Shown in pieces: positions 52,114 through 61,200 of a DNA stretch of 64,000 nt. Each line of letters opens with the position of its first letter. Position 1 is the first letter of the stretch. The notes under the pieces are model-generated. The model saw only the letters and a list, made by a program, of their open reading frames with translations, was not told the DNA's origin and ran no database searches. Made by a program: the position numbers and the translations under genes. Source of the DNA: Actinoplanes subtropicus (GTDB lineage: Bacteria > Actinomycetota > Actinomycetes > Mycobacteriales > Micromonosporaceae); NCBI RefSeq assembly GCF_000721705.1, contig NZ_JOJL01000003.1:164352-228351 (forward strand), written 5' to 3'.

Positions 52114-53784
52114 GTGGATTCTCGCCATCGGGCCCGGCCGGTGTTGCTCGGCACCGCCGCCCTGAGCTCCGCGCTCATCGCCCTCTACGCGTGCGGCACC
52201 AGCACGGACTCCCGGAGCGAGCACCGGACCGCCCTCGCCGGCGCCGCCGTGGTGAGCAGCCCGGCAGCGGCCGCGACGACGCACGCCGCGAGCTCGTCGA
52301 AAATGTTCGGTGCGGACGCCGAACCGCTGCCCAGGATGCCCAAGGACAATCCCCGCAAAGGTCTCGTCTATCGCGGCCTGACGGTAGCGAAGACCGGACT
52401 GTGCGTAGGCGGCTATGAATTGGCCGCAAAGGGCACCAGGACGCGCTGCACGCACGGCCCGGACGAGCCGCCGGCCGACGTCTCGGTGAAGCTGGCCGCC
52501 TCGCCCGCCAGTACCACCACGCTGGCCGCGGCCGCCACCACCGGCCTGCCGGTCTGCGAGGGCGACGGCACCACCGGAAAGCGGGTGGAGGTCCTCTACG
52601 TCCACGGCGCCACCAGCCAGTACGACAAGTTCCACGACACCTTCCGGCTGCGGGCCGAGCAGGTCGACGACATCTACTACCAGAGCGCCCAGGAGACCGG
52701 CGGCGTACGGCACGTCCGATTCGTGACGGAACAGGTCGACGGCGTCTGCCGGGCGGTCGTGCGGGACGTGCAGATCGCCGACTCGGCGCTGAGCGACTTC
52801 GACACGACCAAGGACGCCGTGATCAAGGCCGGCTACCCCGAACGGGACGACCGCAAGTACCTGATGTTCGTGGACACCAACGTCTACTGCGGCATCGGCG
52901 AGTTCCTCGGCGACACGACGAAGTCGGACTCCAACCGGTCCAACGGCGGCGGCTACGCGCGGGTCGACAACGGCTGCTGGCAGTACCCGGACGTGGCGTC
53001 CCACGAGCTGGGGCACAACCTGGGCGCGGTCAACGACGACGCCCCGAACGCCTCGCACCACGCGCACTGCACCGACGAGTACGACGTCATGTGCTACCAG
53101 GACGAGGACGACACGGTCATGCACACCGCATGCCCGGACCAGTCGCACGACATGCGGCTGGACTGCAACCACGACGACTACTACAACACCAACCCGTCGC
53201 CCGGCACGTACCTGGCGAAGGAGTACAACGTCGCGGACAACCTCTTCCTGATCAAGGGAACCCCGGCGGCCGACCCGACCCCGTCCGCGAGCGCCACCCC
53301 GTCGCCCAGCACCATCCCCTCGGCCAGCCCCTCGGCCAGCCCCTCGGCCAGCCCCAGCCCGTCGACCAGCACCAGCACGGGCACCGGAACGGCCACGGCG
53401 ACCCTGCTGGTCGGCAAGCAGTCCAGCCGCTGCGTCGACACGACCGGCAGCAGCCTCGTGAACGCCACCCAGACGGTGCTCGCCGACTGCACCGGCAGCG
53501 CGACCCAGAAGTGGACCAACACGTCGATCGGCGAGCTGCGGCTCGCGGCCGGCAAGTGCCTTGACGCGTACGGGAAGAGCACCGTCGCCGGCACGAAGGT
53601 GATCGTCTACACCTGCAACAACCAGGACAACCAGCAGTGGACCTTCCAGCCCGACGGCACCCTGGTCGGCGTCCAGTCCGGCCTGTGCGTGGACGCGGCC
53701 GGCGAGGGCACGGCGAGCGGCACGATGCTGCTGCTGTGGACCTGCAACGGCCAGGACAACCAGCAGTGGACCAAGAAGTCGTAA
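52114..53784 (+). CDS. Secreted metzincin-like protease with ricin-type lectin domain
   Basis: The 556-residue protein has a signal segment (about 8-28, PVLLGTAALSSALIALYACG). A metalloprotease domain (about 145-375) holds HELGHNLG with H297, E298, H301 and a following aspartate near 308, and a Met-turn candidate M326 in EYDVMCY, a zincin arrangement like snapalysin (HExxHxxGxxxD). A Ser/Pro/Thr linker (about 380-410) with repeated SASPS units leads to a ricin B/CBM13 domain (about 412-556) with SSRCVDTTGSS, GKCLDAYGK, SGLCVDAAGEG and NGQDNQQWT triplets. It probably degrades extracellular protein while bound to a polysaccharide. The GTG at 52114 has AGAAGG upstream. A strong terminator follows. 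Confidence 0.9.
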   Translation: MDSRHRARPVLLGTAALSSALIALYACGTSTDSRSEHRTALAGAAVVSSPAAAATTHAASSSKMFGADAEPLPRMPKDNPRKGLVYRGLTVAKTGLCVGGYELAAKGTRTRCTHGPDEPPADVSVKLAASPASTTTLAAAATTGLPVCEGDGTTGKRVEVLYVHGATSQYDKFHDTFRLRAEQVDDIYYQSAQETGGVRHVRFVTEQVDGVCRAVVRDVQIADSALSDFDTTKDAVIKAGYPERDDRKYLMFVDTNVYCGIGEFLGDTTKSDSNRSNGGGYARVDNGCWQYPDVASHELGHNLGAVNDDAPNASHHAHCTDEYDVMCYQDEDDTVMHTACPDQSHDMRLDCNHDDYYNTNPSPGTYLAKEYNVADNLFLIKGTPAADPTPSASATPSPSTIPSASPSASPSASPSPSTSTSTGTGTATATLLVGKQSSRCVDTTGSSLVNATQTVLADCTGSATQKWTNTSIGELRLAAGKCLDAYGKSTVAGTKVIVYTCNNQDNQQWTFQPDGTLVGVQSGLCVDAAGEGTASGTMLLLWTCNGQDNQQWTKKS

Positions 53785-53800
53785 CGACCGCGTGACCAGG

Positions 53801-53828
53801 TGGGCCGGGTGCACTCGCACCCGGCCCA
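53801..53828 (+). terminator. Strong hairpin after the secreted protease gene
   Basis: TGGGCCGGGTG (53801-53811) and CACCCGGCCCA (53818-53828) form a perfect 11-bp stem with a 6-nt loop, 17 bp beyond the stop codon. Confidence 0.8.
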
Positions 53829-53905
53829 TGCCCGCGTTTGAGCCCGAGCTCTACCCTGCGAATAGGCAGCTATTCGAGAGACGGATGTCGAAATAGGAGA
53901 GTCCC

Positions 53906-55483
53906 TTGCCGGAGCCGGGCGTTCTCGCGATGGTGCGATACGCGCAAACCAACTCGGTGCTGATGGACAACATGACGCTCCAGGGCGCCTTGCGGATCCT
54001 GAGCCTCCCGGCGAGAGACGCCAAATTCACGACGTATCCGAGAACTGACGACGAACTTCACTCCCTGAAATGGGACTACGACCTCAACGACGGATTCCGG
54101 GTCGCCACCGACCTTGCCTGCCTCGGCCAGCTGGTGCAGTGCCTCATCCTCCATGACAAGATCTTCGTCGACGGCTCCGGGACGAGCACCTGGGCCGACC
54201 AGAGAATCATGCTGTCCGGCGGCCCCCAGAGGAAGCGGCCCACCGACGACTACATCCTTCCGCTACGGCCGACGAGCTCGGAGGCCCGGACAGCTTTTGA
54301 AAACGCGCTCTCGAACGTCAACTCATGGTCGGACTCCACCGAATTCGCCGACTATCTGGGGCTGCTTGCCACCTGCCGGATCGAGGCGGCAGTCTTCGAG
54401 ATAAGCAACGGATACTTCCAGACCGGGTTCTCCGATCCCGTACTGTTCGCCGGCGAGCAGCGACACAGTCGGATAAATATGCGGATATCCGACGGATCCG
54501 ACGGTTCGCAGTTGTTGCCGCTCTTCCTCGACGAGATGCCGTACCGGCTTCTCGACGATGTGCTGGCGTCACTTTTCGACAAGCACTCCAAGGCCTTCCG
54601 CCGGAATGCCGGCGAACGCCGCCGGCGGGTGGCCCGCGGCCGGCACCCCTGGGCCAAGGCCGGCCTGGGCCCCGGCGATGTCGACGAAAAGCTCCGTGCC
54701 TACGAGAGCCTGATTCGGCACGCCGTGGCCACCTGCTACTACGGCGAACTGTCCGACCGAACGGGAATACCCTATCTACCGCATCCCTTGCGGTCGCGCA
54801 TCGCGGAATTCGAGGCAGCCACTCGTCGAGGAGGAGCGCGAAGCCTGGCCGCCGAGATCACCAAGGCCTTGGAGCTCGCGCGCGCCGAGCGGTCCCATCT
54901 CGCCAATATCCGGCTGGGTTCCCATGCGGTCCAAGTACACCTTCCCATGTTTCTCTCCCGAGCCATCAAGGACGCCGGCCGGCCGGAAGACATCCTGGAC
55001 GCCGCAGTGGAGATCAGGCAGTCGAACGAAGGGAGAAGGTTCCGCGAGTGGATGCATGAACTGCAGGACGGCCTGCTGCGGGGCAACCCGTCGCTGGCTC
55101 AGATCGAGGGCAAGCTCGACCGCGTGGAACGAGACCTGCGGAAATGGGCGGGAAAGTCCCCCCGAACAGAGGGCGATGAGATCGGTATCGAGCTCAATTT
55201 CGGCCTGGTAACGCTCACGAAGAACTCCGCCATACCGTTCTTCGGGCGTTCGTTGCGGACCCGCCGGCACCTGAAGATCTTCCATTCGACCGCCCGGCTG
55301 TACGACGAGGTCCTCCGGCTGGAGCCACACATCAAACGCGTCTTCGGCGAGGCGATAGCAACCTCCTACGAAGACTTCCAGGACCTACTCGCCCATCTCG
55401 AGGCGACCGCCGCCGCTCCCCTCGAACACCGCGGGCGGCTGCTTCGCCGGGAACGGCCGGGACGACCGTCCCCAACCGCATAG
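53906..55483 (+). CDS. Hypothetical protein of 525 residues
   Basis: I recognise no family. The protein is soluble, mixed alpha/beta, with no TM, signal or nucleotide-binding motif visible. Notable segments are DLACLGQLVQCLILHDKIFVDGSG, FADYLGLLATCRIEAAVFEISNGYFQ (early) and a helical C-terminal half with KLDRVERDLRKWAGKS and EDFQDLLAHLEATAAAP. The TTG at 53906 has AGGAGAG four bases upstream; an ATG at 53930 is an alternative. It has lower GC and more AT-ending codons (ata, aat, gaa) than its neighbours, which suggests horizontal acquisition. It stands alone between the protease and acyl-CoA dehydrogenase genes. Confidence 0.6.
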   Translation: MPEPGVLAMVRYAQTNSVLMDNMTLQGALRILSLPARDAKFTTYPRTDDELHSLKWDYDLNDGFRVATDLACLGQLVQCLILHDKIFVDGSGTSTWADQRIMLSGGPQRKRPTDDYILPLRPTSSEARTAFENALSNVNSWSDSTEFADYLGLLATCRIEAAVFEISNGYFQTGFSDPVLFAGEQRHSRINMRISDGSDGSQLLPLFLDEMPYRLLDDVLASLFDKHSKAFRRNAGERRRRVARGRHPWAKAGLGPGDVDEKLRAYESLIRHAVATCYYGELSDRTGIPYLPHPLRSRIAEFEAATRRGGARSLAAEITKALELARAERSHLANIRLGSHAVQVHLPMFLSRAIKDAGRPEDILDAAVEIRQSNEGRRFREWMHELQDGLLRGNPSLAQIEGKLDRVERDLRKWAGKSPRTEGDEIGIELNFGLVTLTKNSAIPFFGRSLRTRRHLKIFHSTARLYDEVLRLEPHIKRVFGEAIATSYEDFQDLLAHLEATAAAPLEHRGRLLRRERPGRPSPTA

Positions 55484-55507
55484 TCCCGGCACAAGCAGCC
55501 CAGCACG

Positions 55508-56662
55508 TCAGCCCTTGAGGAGCTGGCGGGCCATCACGATGCGCTGCACCTGGTTCGTGCCCTCGTAGATCTGGGTGATCTTCGCGTCGCGCATCATTCG
55601 CTCGACCGGGTAGTCGCGGGTGTACCCGTACCCGCCGAGCAGCTGGACCGCGTCCGTGGTGATCTCCATTGCGGCGTCCGAGGCGAAGCACTTCGCCGCG
55701 GCGCCGAAGTAGGTCAGGTCGGCGTCGCCGCGCTCGCTCTTCGCCGCCGCCGCGTAGGTCAGCTGGCGGGCCGCCTCCAGCTTCATGCCCATGTCGGCGA
55801 GCATGAACTGGATGCCCTGGAAGTCGGCGATCGGCTTGCCGAACTGCTTGCGCTCCTGGACGTACCCCTTGGCGAAGTCGAGCGCGCCCTGGGCGATGCC
55901 GACGGCCTGGGCCGCGATGGTCACCCGGGTGTGGTCGAGCGTCCGCATGGCGGTGGCGAAGCCGGTGCCCTCGTCACCGATCATGCGGGAGGCGGGGATG
56001 CGTACGTTGTCGAAGTAGACCTCGCGGGTCGGCGAGCCCTTGATCCCCAGCTTCTTCTCCGGCGCCCCGAACGAGACGCCCTCGTCCGACTTCTCCACGA
56101 CGAACGCCGAGATGCCCCGGGAGCGGGCCGACGGGTCTGTCACGGCGAAAACGGTGTAGAACTCGGACACCCCGGCGTTGGTGATCCAGCGCTTGACGCC
56201 GTTGAGCACCCAGTGGTCGCCGTCCCGGACCGCCCGGGTGGTCATCGAGGCGGCGTCCGAGCCGGCCTCCGGCTCGGAGAGGCAGTACGAGAACATCGCC
56301 TCGCCGGAGGCGACCTTGGAGAGATAGTGCTCCTTCAGGGCCTCCGACGCGGACAGGATCAGCGGGAGCGTTCCGAGCTTGTTCACGGCCGGGATCAGCG
56401 AGGACGACGCGCAGGCCCGGGCCACCTCCTCGATCACGATCGCGGTGGCGAGCGCGTCGGCGCCGGCTCCCCCGTACTCCTCGGGGATGTGCGGGGCGTG
56501 GAAATCGGCGGCGCGCAGCGCGTCGTACGACGCCTTGGGGAATTCCCCGGTCTCGTCCGCCTCGGCGGCGTGCGGCGCCACCCGGGCGTCGCAGACCTCG
56601 CGCACCGCGGCACGGATGGTCTCGTGGTCCTCCGGCAGCCGGTATACGTCGAACTCAGACAT
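55508..56662 (-). CDS. Acyl-CoA dehydrogenase
   Basis: The 384-residue FAD enzyme introduces an alpha-beta double bond into acyl-CoA, passing electrons to ETF. It has the signatures CLSEPEAGSDAASM, WITNAGVSEFYTVFA and QLLGGYGYTRDYPVERMMRDAKITQIYEGTNQVQR, where the Glu of YEGTN is the catalytic base of the short-chain type. The ATG at 56660-56662 follows GGAAGGG. It is convergent with the unknown 525-residue gene and divergent from ugd. Chain-length preference cannot be set by eye. Confidence 0.95.
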   Translation of the reverse strand: MSEFDVYRLPEDHETIRAAVREVCDARVAPHAAEADETGEFPKASYDALRAADFHAPHIPEEYGGAGADALATAIVIEEVARACASSSLIPAVNKLGTLPLILSASEALKEHYLSKVASGEAMFSYCLSEPEAGSDAASMTTRAVRDGDHWVLNGVKRWITNAGVSEFYTVFAVTDPSARSRGISAFVVEKSDEGVSFGAPEKKLGIKGSPTREVYFDNVRIPASRMIGDEGTGFATAMRTLDHTRVTIAAQAVGIAQGALDFAKGYVQERKQFGKPIADFQGIQFMLADMGMKLEAARQLTYAAAAKSERGDADLTYFGAAAKCFASDAAMEITTDAVQLLGGYGYTRDYPVERMMRDAKITQIYEGTNQVQRIVMARQLLKG

Positions 56663-56749
56663 GACAACGCCCTTCCAGCAGGAACCACGACGAGGAGCAC
56701 GTTCGATGTTACTGGTAAGTAGCGGACGCCCACCAGGGGTTCGATCGTT

Positions 56750-58126
56750 ATGCCGGACGTGACACATCCCCGCCTGTCGTTCCTGGGCACCGGCTATCTG
56801 GGCGCCACCTACGCCATCTGTTTCGCCGAGCTCGGTTACGAGGTCATCGGCGTCGACGTGGACGAGACCAAGATCGAGTCGCTGCGGCAGGGCCGGGTGC
56901 CGTTCCACGAGCCGGGGCTGGACGATCTGCTCCGGCGCAACCTCGCGAAGGGACGGCTGCGGTTCAGCACCTCGTACGCGGACGCCGCGAACCACGCCGA
57001 GGTGCACTTCATCTGCGTGGGTACGCCGCAGCGGGCGGACGGGATGAGCGCCGATCTCACGTACGTCGAACGCGCCGTCACCAACCTCGCACCGCTCCTG
57101 CGCCGCCGCTCCCTGATCGTCGGCAAGTCCACCGTGCCGGTCGGCACGGCCGCCTGGGTCGAGCAGCTGGTCGCCAAGCTCGCCGACCCCACGCTGGGCG
57201 TCGAGGTGGCCTGGTCGCCGGAGTTCCTGCAGGAGGGCTACGCGGTCGAGGACGTGCTGCGGCCCAACCGGATCGTCGCCGGCGTGCGCTCGGAGTGGGC
57301 GAACGAGGTGCTGGCCGCCGCGCACAAGGGCGTCTTCGACCTGGCCGCCACCGAGGACCGCGAGGTGCCGCTGGTGGTGACCGACTTCGCCACCGCCGAG
57401 CTGGTCAAGGTGGCCGCGAACGCGTTCCTGGCCACGAAGATCAGCTTCATCAACGCGATGGCCGAGGTGTGCGAGGTGGCCGGCGCCGACGTCACCCCGC
57501 TGGCCCGGGCGATCGGCTACGACCCGCGGATCGGCAACCGGTTCCTGCAGGCCGGGCTCGGCTTCGGCGGGGGCTGCCTGCCCAAGGACATCCGCGCGTT
57601 CCAGGCCCGGGCGCAGGAGCTGGGCGCGGGCGAGGCGCTGCGCTTCCTGCACGAGGTCGATCTGATCAACACGCGGCGGCGGGGGCGGGTGCTCAACCTG
57701 GCGGCCGAGCTGCTGGACCGTCCGGTCGGCCCGGCCGGCCCGGACCTCGCCGGGACGCGCGTGGCGGTGCTGGGGGCGGCCTTCAAACCCAATTCCGATG
57801 ACGTACGCGACGCGCCGAGTCTCGCCGCCGCCGCCGCGCTGGCCGCCGCCGGGGCGCACGTGCACGTCTACGACCCGCAGGCGATGGAGAACGCCCGCCG
57901 CGCCCAGCCCGCCCTCGACTACGCGCCGACCATGGCCGCCGCGGTGAACGGCGTCAGCCTGGTGGTGGTCGCCACCGAGTGGGCCGAGTTCCGCAACGCC
58001 GACCCGGCGCTGCTCGGTGAGCTGGTCCGCGAGCGCCGCGTCATCGACGCCCGGAACTGCCTGGACCCAGCTCAGTGGGGCCGCGCCGGGTGGACCTACC
58101 GGGGGATGGGTCGCCCGCCCGCGTGA
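56750..58126 (+). CDS. ugd: UDP-glucose 6-dehydrogenase
   Basis: The 458-residue NAD-dependent enzyme oxidises UDP-glucose to UDP-glucuronate. It has an N-terminal Rossmann fold (FLGTGYLGATYAICFAELG), GKSTVPVGTA, SPEFLQEGYAVEDVLRPNRIV, the catalytic cysteine C276 in GFGGGCLPKD, and a C-terminal Rossmann domain (VAVLGAAFKPNSDDVRDAPS). The product feeds cell-wall or exopolysaccharide synthesis. It is divergent from the acyl-CoA dehydrogenase gene. The ATG is at 56750. Confidence 0.95.
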   Translation: MPDVTHPRLSFLGTGYLGATYAICFAELGYEVIGVDVDETKIESLRQGRVPFHEPGLDDLLRRNLAKGRLRFSTSYADAANHAEVHFICVGTPQRADGMSADLTYVERAVTNLAPLLRRRSLIVGKSTVPVGTAAWVEQLVAKLADPTLGVEVAWSPEFLQEGYAVEDVLRPNRIVAGVRSEWANEVLAAAHKGVFDLAATEDREVPLVVTDFATAELVKVAANAFLATKISFINAMAEVCEVAGADVTPLARAIGYDPRIGNRFLQAGLGFGGGCLPKDIRAFQARAQELGAGEALRFLHEVDLINTRRRGRVLNLAAELLDRPVGPAGPDLAGTRVAVLGAAFKPNSDDVRDAPSLAAAAALAAAGAHVHVYDPQAMENARRAQPALDYAPTMAAAVNGVSLVVVATEWAEFRNADPALLGELVRERRVIDARNCLDPAQWGRAGWTYRGMGRPPA

Positions 58127-58271
58127 CGAGGTCTGCGGCGTTTCGCGCCCGTTTCCATAGATCTCCGCCCGCGTGAGCCTGTTCTAATGAGGTGTCGTAC
58201 CGGCATGCTCTAGTTGTGCCCGGATGGTGTCCCGGGCCGGCCGGGCAGCCGGCGGGGGTCGAGGAGGTGCC

Positions 58272-61200
58272 GTGGCGCAGGCTGGACAGTCCGACAGCTA
58301 CGAGGAGGAGCTGGCCCGGATCGATGCCTCGATCGCGGAACTGAAGATCCGCGACATGAACGCGGCCTCGGAGCGCTCGCAGATCGCCGCCAAGATCCAG
58401 GCGGCCCAGTTCCAGCGCGACATCCTCTCGCACGCGAACAACCAGGCAAAAGCGAAAAAAGCCAAAGCTCGGCGCGTACGCCGGAGGCCCGGCCAGGACT
58501 TCCCGCCCCCGCCCCCGCCCGGCGGCCACCAGGGCGACGAGCCCCCACCGCCGCCCGGCGCCCGCCCGGCCGGCGCGCCGCCGCCCCCGGCCGGTTCCGC
58601 CCCGCCGCGCGACACGCCGCCGCCTCCGCCCGGCGCCCGTCCCGCCGACGTGCCGCCCCCGCGGGTGACCCGGCCGGCCGCCTCGGCTCGCGCGGGCGCC
58701 CCCCGCGGCGCCGCCACCGGCCCCCGCCCCGATTGGGCGCCGCCCGGCTCGGCGCACACGGGTCCGCCCGGGGTCGCCACCGACGGCGTGACCGCGCTGG
58801 TCGACGAGCCGCCGCCGACCGAGCGGATGGGCCCGTCCCGCGAGCGTTCCGGCCCGCCGCCGCGCCGGGTCGGGTTCACCGGCGGCGAGCACCACCCGCC
58901 CGAGGCGTCCACCCAGTCGGTGCAGAACATCCTGCTGGCCCTCGGCGCGCTGCTGATCGGCGTGGCCGCGGTGGTCTTCTCCGGCGTCGCGGTCAGCAAC
59001 CCGCTGGCCCGGGCCGTCATCCTGGCCATCTTCACCTCGATCGCGCTGGTCTCCGCGCCCGGCATAGCGAAGCGCGGGCTGAGCTCGACCGCCGAGACGG
59101 TCGCCGCGGTCGGCCTGGCCCTGCTGCCGATGACCTTGTACGTGCTGCACGGCACGTCGCTGACCGGCGGCGACCGGGTGGCGCTGCAGCTCTACCTCGG
59201 CGTCACCTTCGCGATCACCTCGGTCGCCTCGTTCCTGTACGCCACGGCCGTACGCCTGAGCGCGCCCCGGTACGCCACCGTGGTCGCCCTGCAGCCGGTG
59301 CCGCTGCTGCTCGCGTACCCGTCGATCGAGAGCCCGGCCGGCTGGGGCATGGCCCTGGCCGTGGTGGCCCTGCTCGACCTGTTCCTGCTCACCACCGTGA
59401 TCCGCAACGGCCGGCTGGTGCCGCAGTGGCCGATCGGCCGCCCGGTCGGCGCCGACCGGGAGACGCTGGCCGCCGCCGACGCGGGCGCGGCCGACTACCT
59501 GCGCCGCGGCGACCCCGCCGACCCGGGCAGCTACGCTCCGGGCAGCCCGCCGCGCCCCGAGTCGCGGCCCGAGGAGCCCGATCTGATCATCGGGGCGCTG
59601 ACCGGGCAGCGCGGCCGCTGGCTGCGTACCCGGATCTTCCCCGGTCCCCGCCCGGCCGGCGCGCCCCCCGCCGGCTCGGTCCCGCTGGCGCCGCCGGCCA
59701 CCCCGCCGTCCGCCGACTGGCTGCGCGAGCTCACCTTCGCGCTGCTCTGCGTGGCCAGCGCGGGCGCATTGCTCTACTCCTCGGTGGCGCTGCTGCAGGC
59801 CCGGCTGGTGCCGGATGCGATGCGTTCCGCCTTCGTCCTGCTGCTCGCCGCGGTGGTCGCGGTCGCCGCCGCCGGCCTGCTGCGCAACCTGCTGGCCCGC
59901 AACATCACCGGCGGCGTGCTCACGCTCGCCGCGATCGGCTCGGCGGCCCGGATAGCCGACGTGATCGACCCGCGCTGGACGCTGGTGGTGGCGGCCGCCT
60001 CGATCGCGATCACCGGTGCCGTGGTCGGCCTGCTGCCGACCGCGGTCCGCTCCGGCCCGGAGATCGCCTCGGCCGCCGCGCTGGTGATCATCGGGGTCTT
60101 CCTGACCGTCGACGGGGTCCGGGCCGCGCTCGCCCCCCTGCAGGCCGCCCGCCCGGTCTGGCACGCCGACACGGCCGCGTACGCGCAGAAGATCGCCGAG
60201 GCCGCCGGCCCGTCCGGCTGGCTGCTCGCCCTGGCCGCGCTGCTGGTCACCGTCGCGGCCGCGCTCGCCCTGCCGCGCGGCTGGCGGCACGAGGGCGCGG
60301 TGATCGGCGCCGCGCTGACCGCGCTGGCCGTGCCCGCCTCGCTCGGCCTGCGCTGGTCCGAGGCGCCCTGGCCGCTGGTGCTCGCCTCGATCGCGATCGG
60401 CGCGGCCGGCCTGGCCGCGAGCACCCGCCGGATAGCCATCACACACGTCGCCGCGGCCGGCACGGTCGGCCTGTTCGGCGCGGGCGCGGCGCTCAGCGCG
60501 TCCTGGCTGACCGCGGCGGTGCTCACCGCGCTGGCCGGCGCCGGCGTGATGATCGCGGTGGCGGCCCGGCAGATCCCGATCCGGCTGTACGCGTGGCTGG
60601 TCGGCGACTGGGCCTCCGGCGCCGCCGCGCTCGCCCTGCCCGGCGCGGTGGTCACCGGCGCGCTCGCGGTCGCCGACAAGGGCCAGGGCCCGCCGCCCAC
60701 CTCCGCGGTCACCGTGCCGGCCCTGGCCGTCGGCTTCCTGGCCGTCGCCGCCACGCTCAGCTACTCCGCCGTCTTCCAGGTGGCCCGCCGCGAGATCAGC
60801 GCGCCGCTCACCGCCGGCACCGGCCTCGGCGCGGTGTCGCTGGCCCTGGCCGCGCTGCTCGCCCCGGGCGCGACCCCGCCCGACGTCTGGGTGGGCGCGC
60901 TGCTGTTGGTCGCGGCCGGCCTGCTGTTCTTCGCCAAGTCGATCGACAATGGCCGGCGCAGCGACCGGGTGCTCGACGGCCCGGATATCGCCGCGGCCGC
61001 CGCCACGGTGGCCATCTGCGGCGCGCTCTCCCGGGTGTTCGCGCTGGCCTTCCCGAGAGCGCCGCTCGCGGTCGCCGGCATCGTGGTGCTGATCGTCTCG
61101 CTCGGCGTGGCCGCGCTGCCCGACGAGTGGCGCCGCGGCCCGGTCCGCGGGCTCGCCGCCGCCGGCGTCGTGGTCGGCTCGATCGCCGGCTGGCAGGCGC

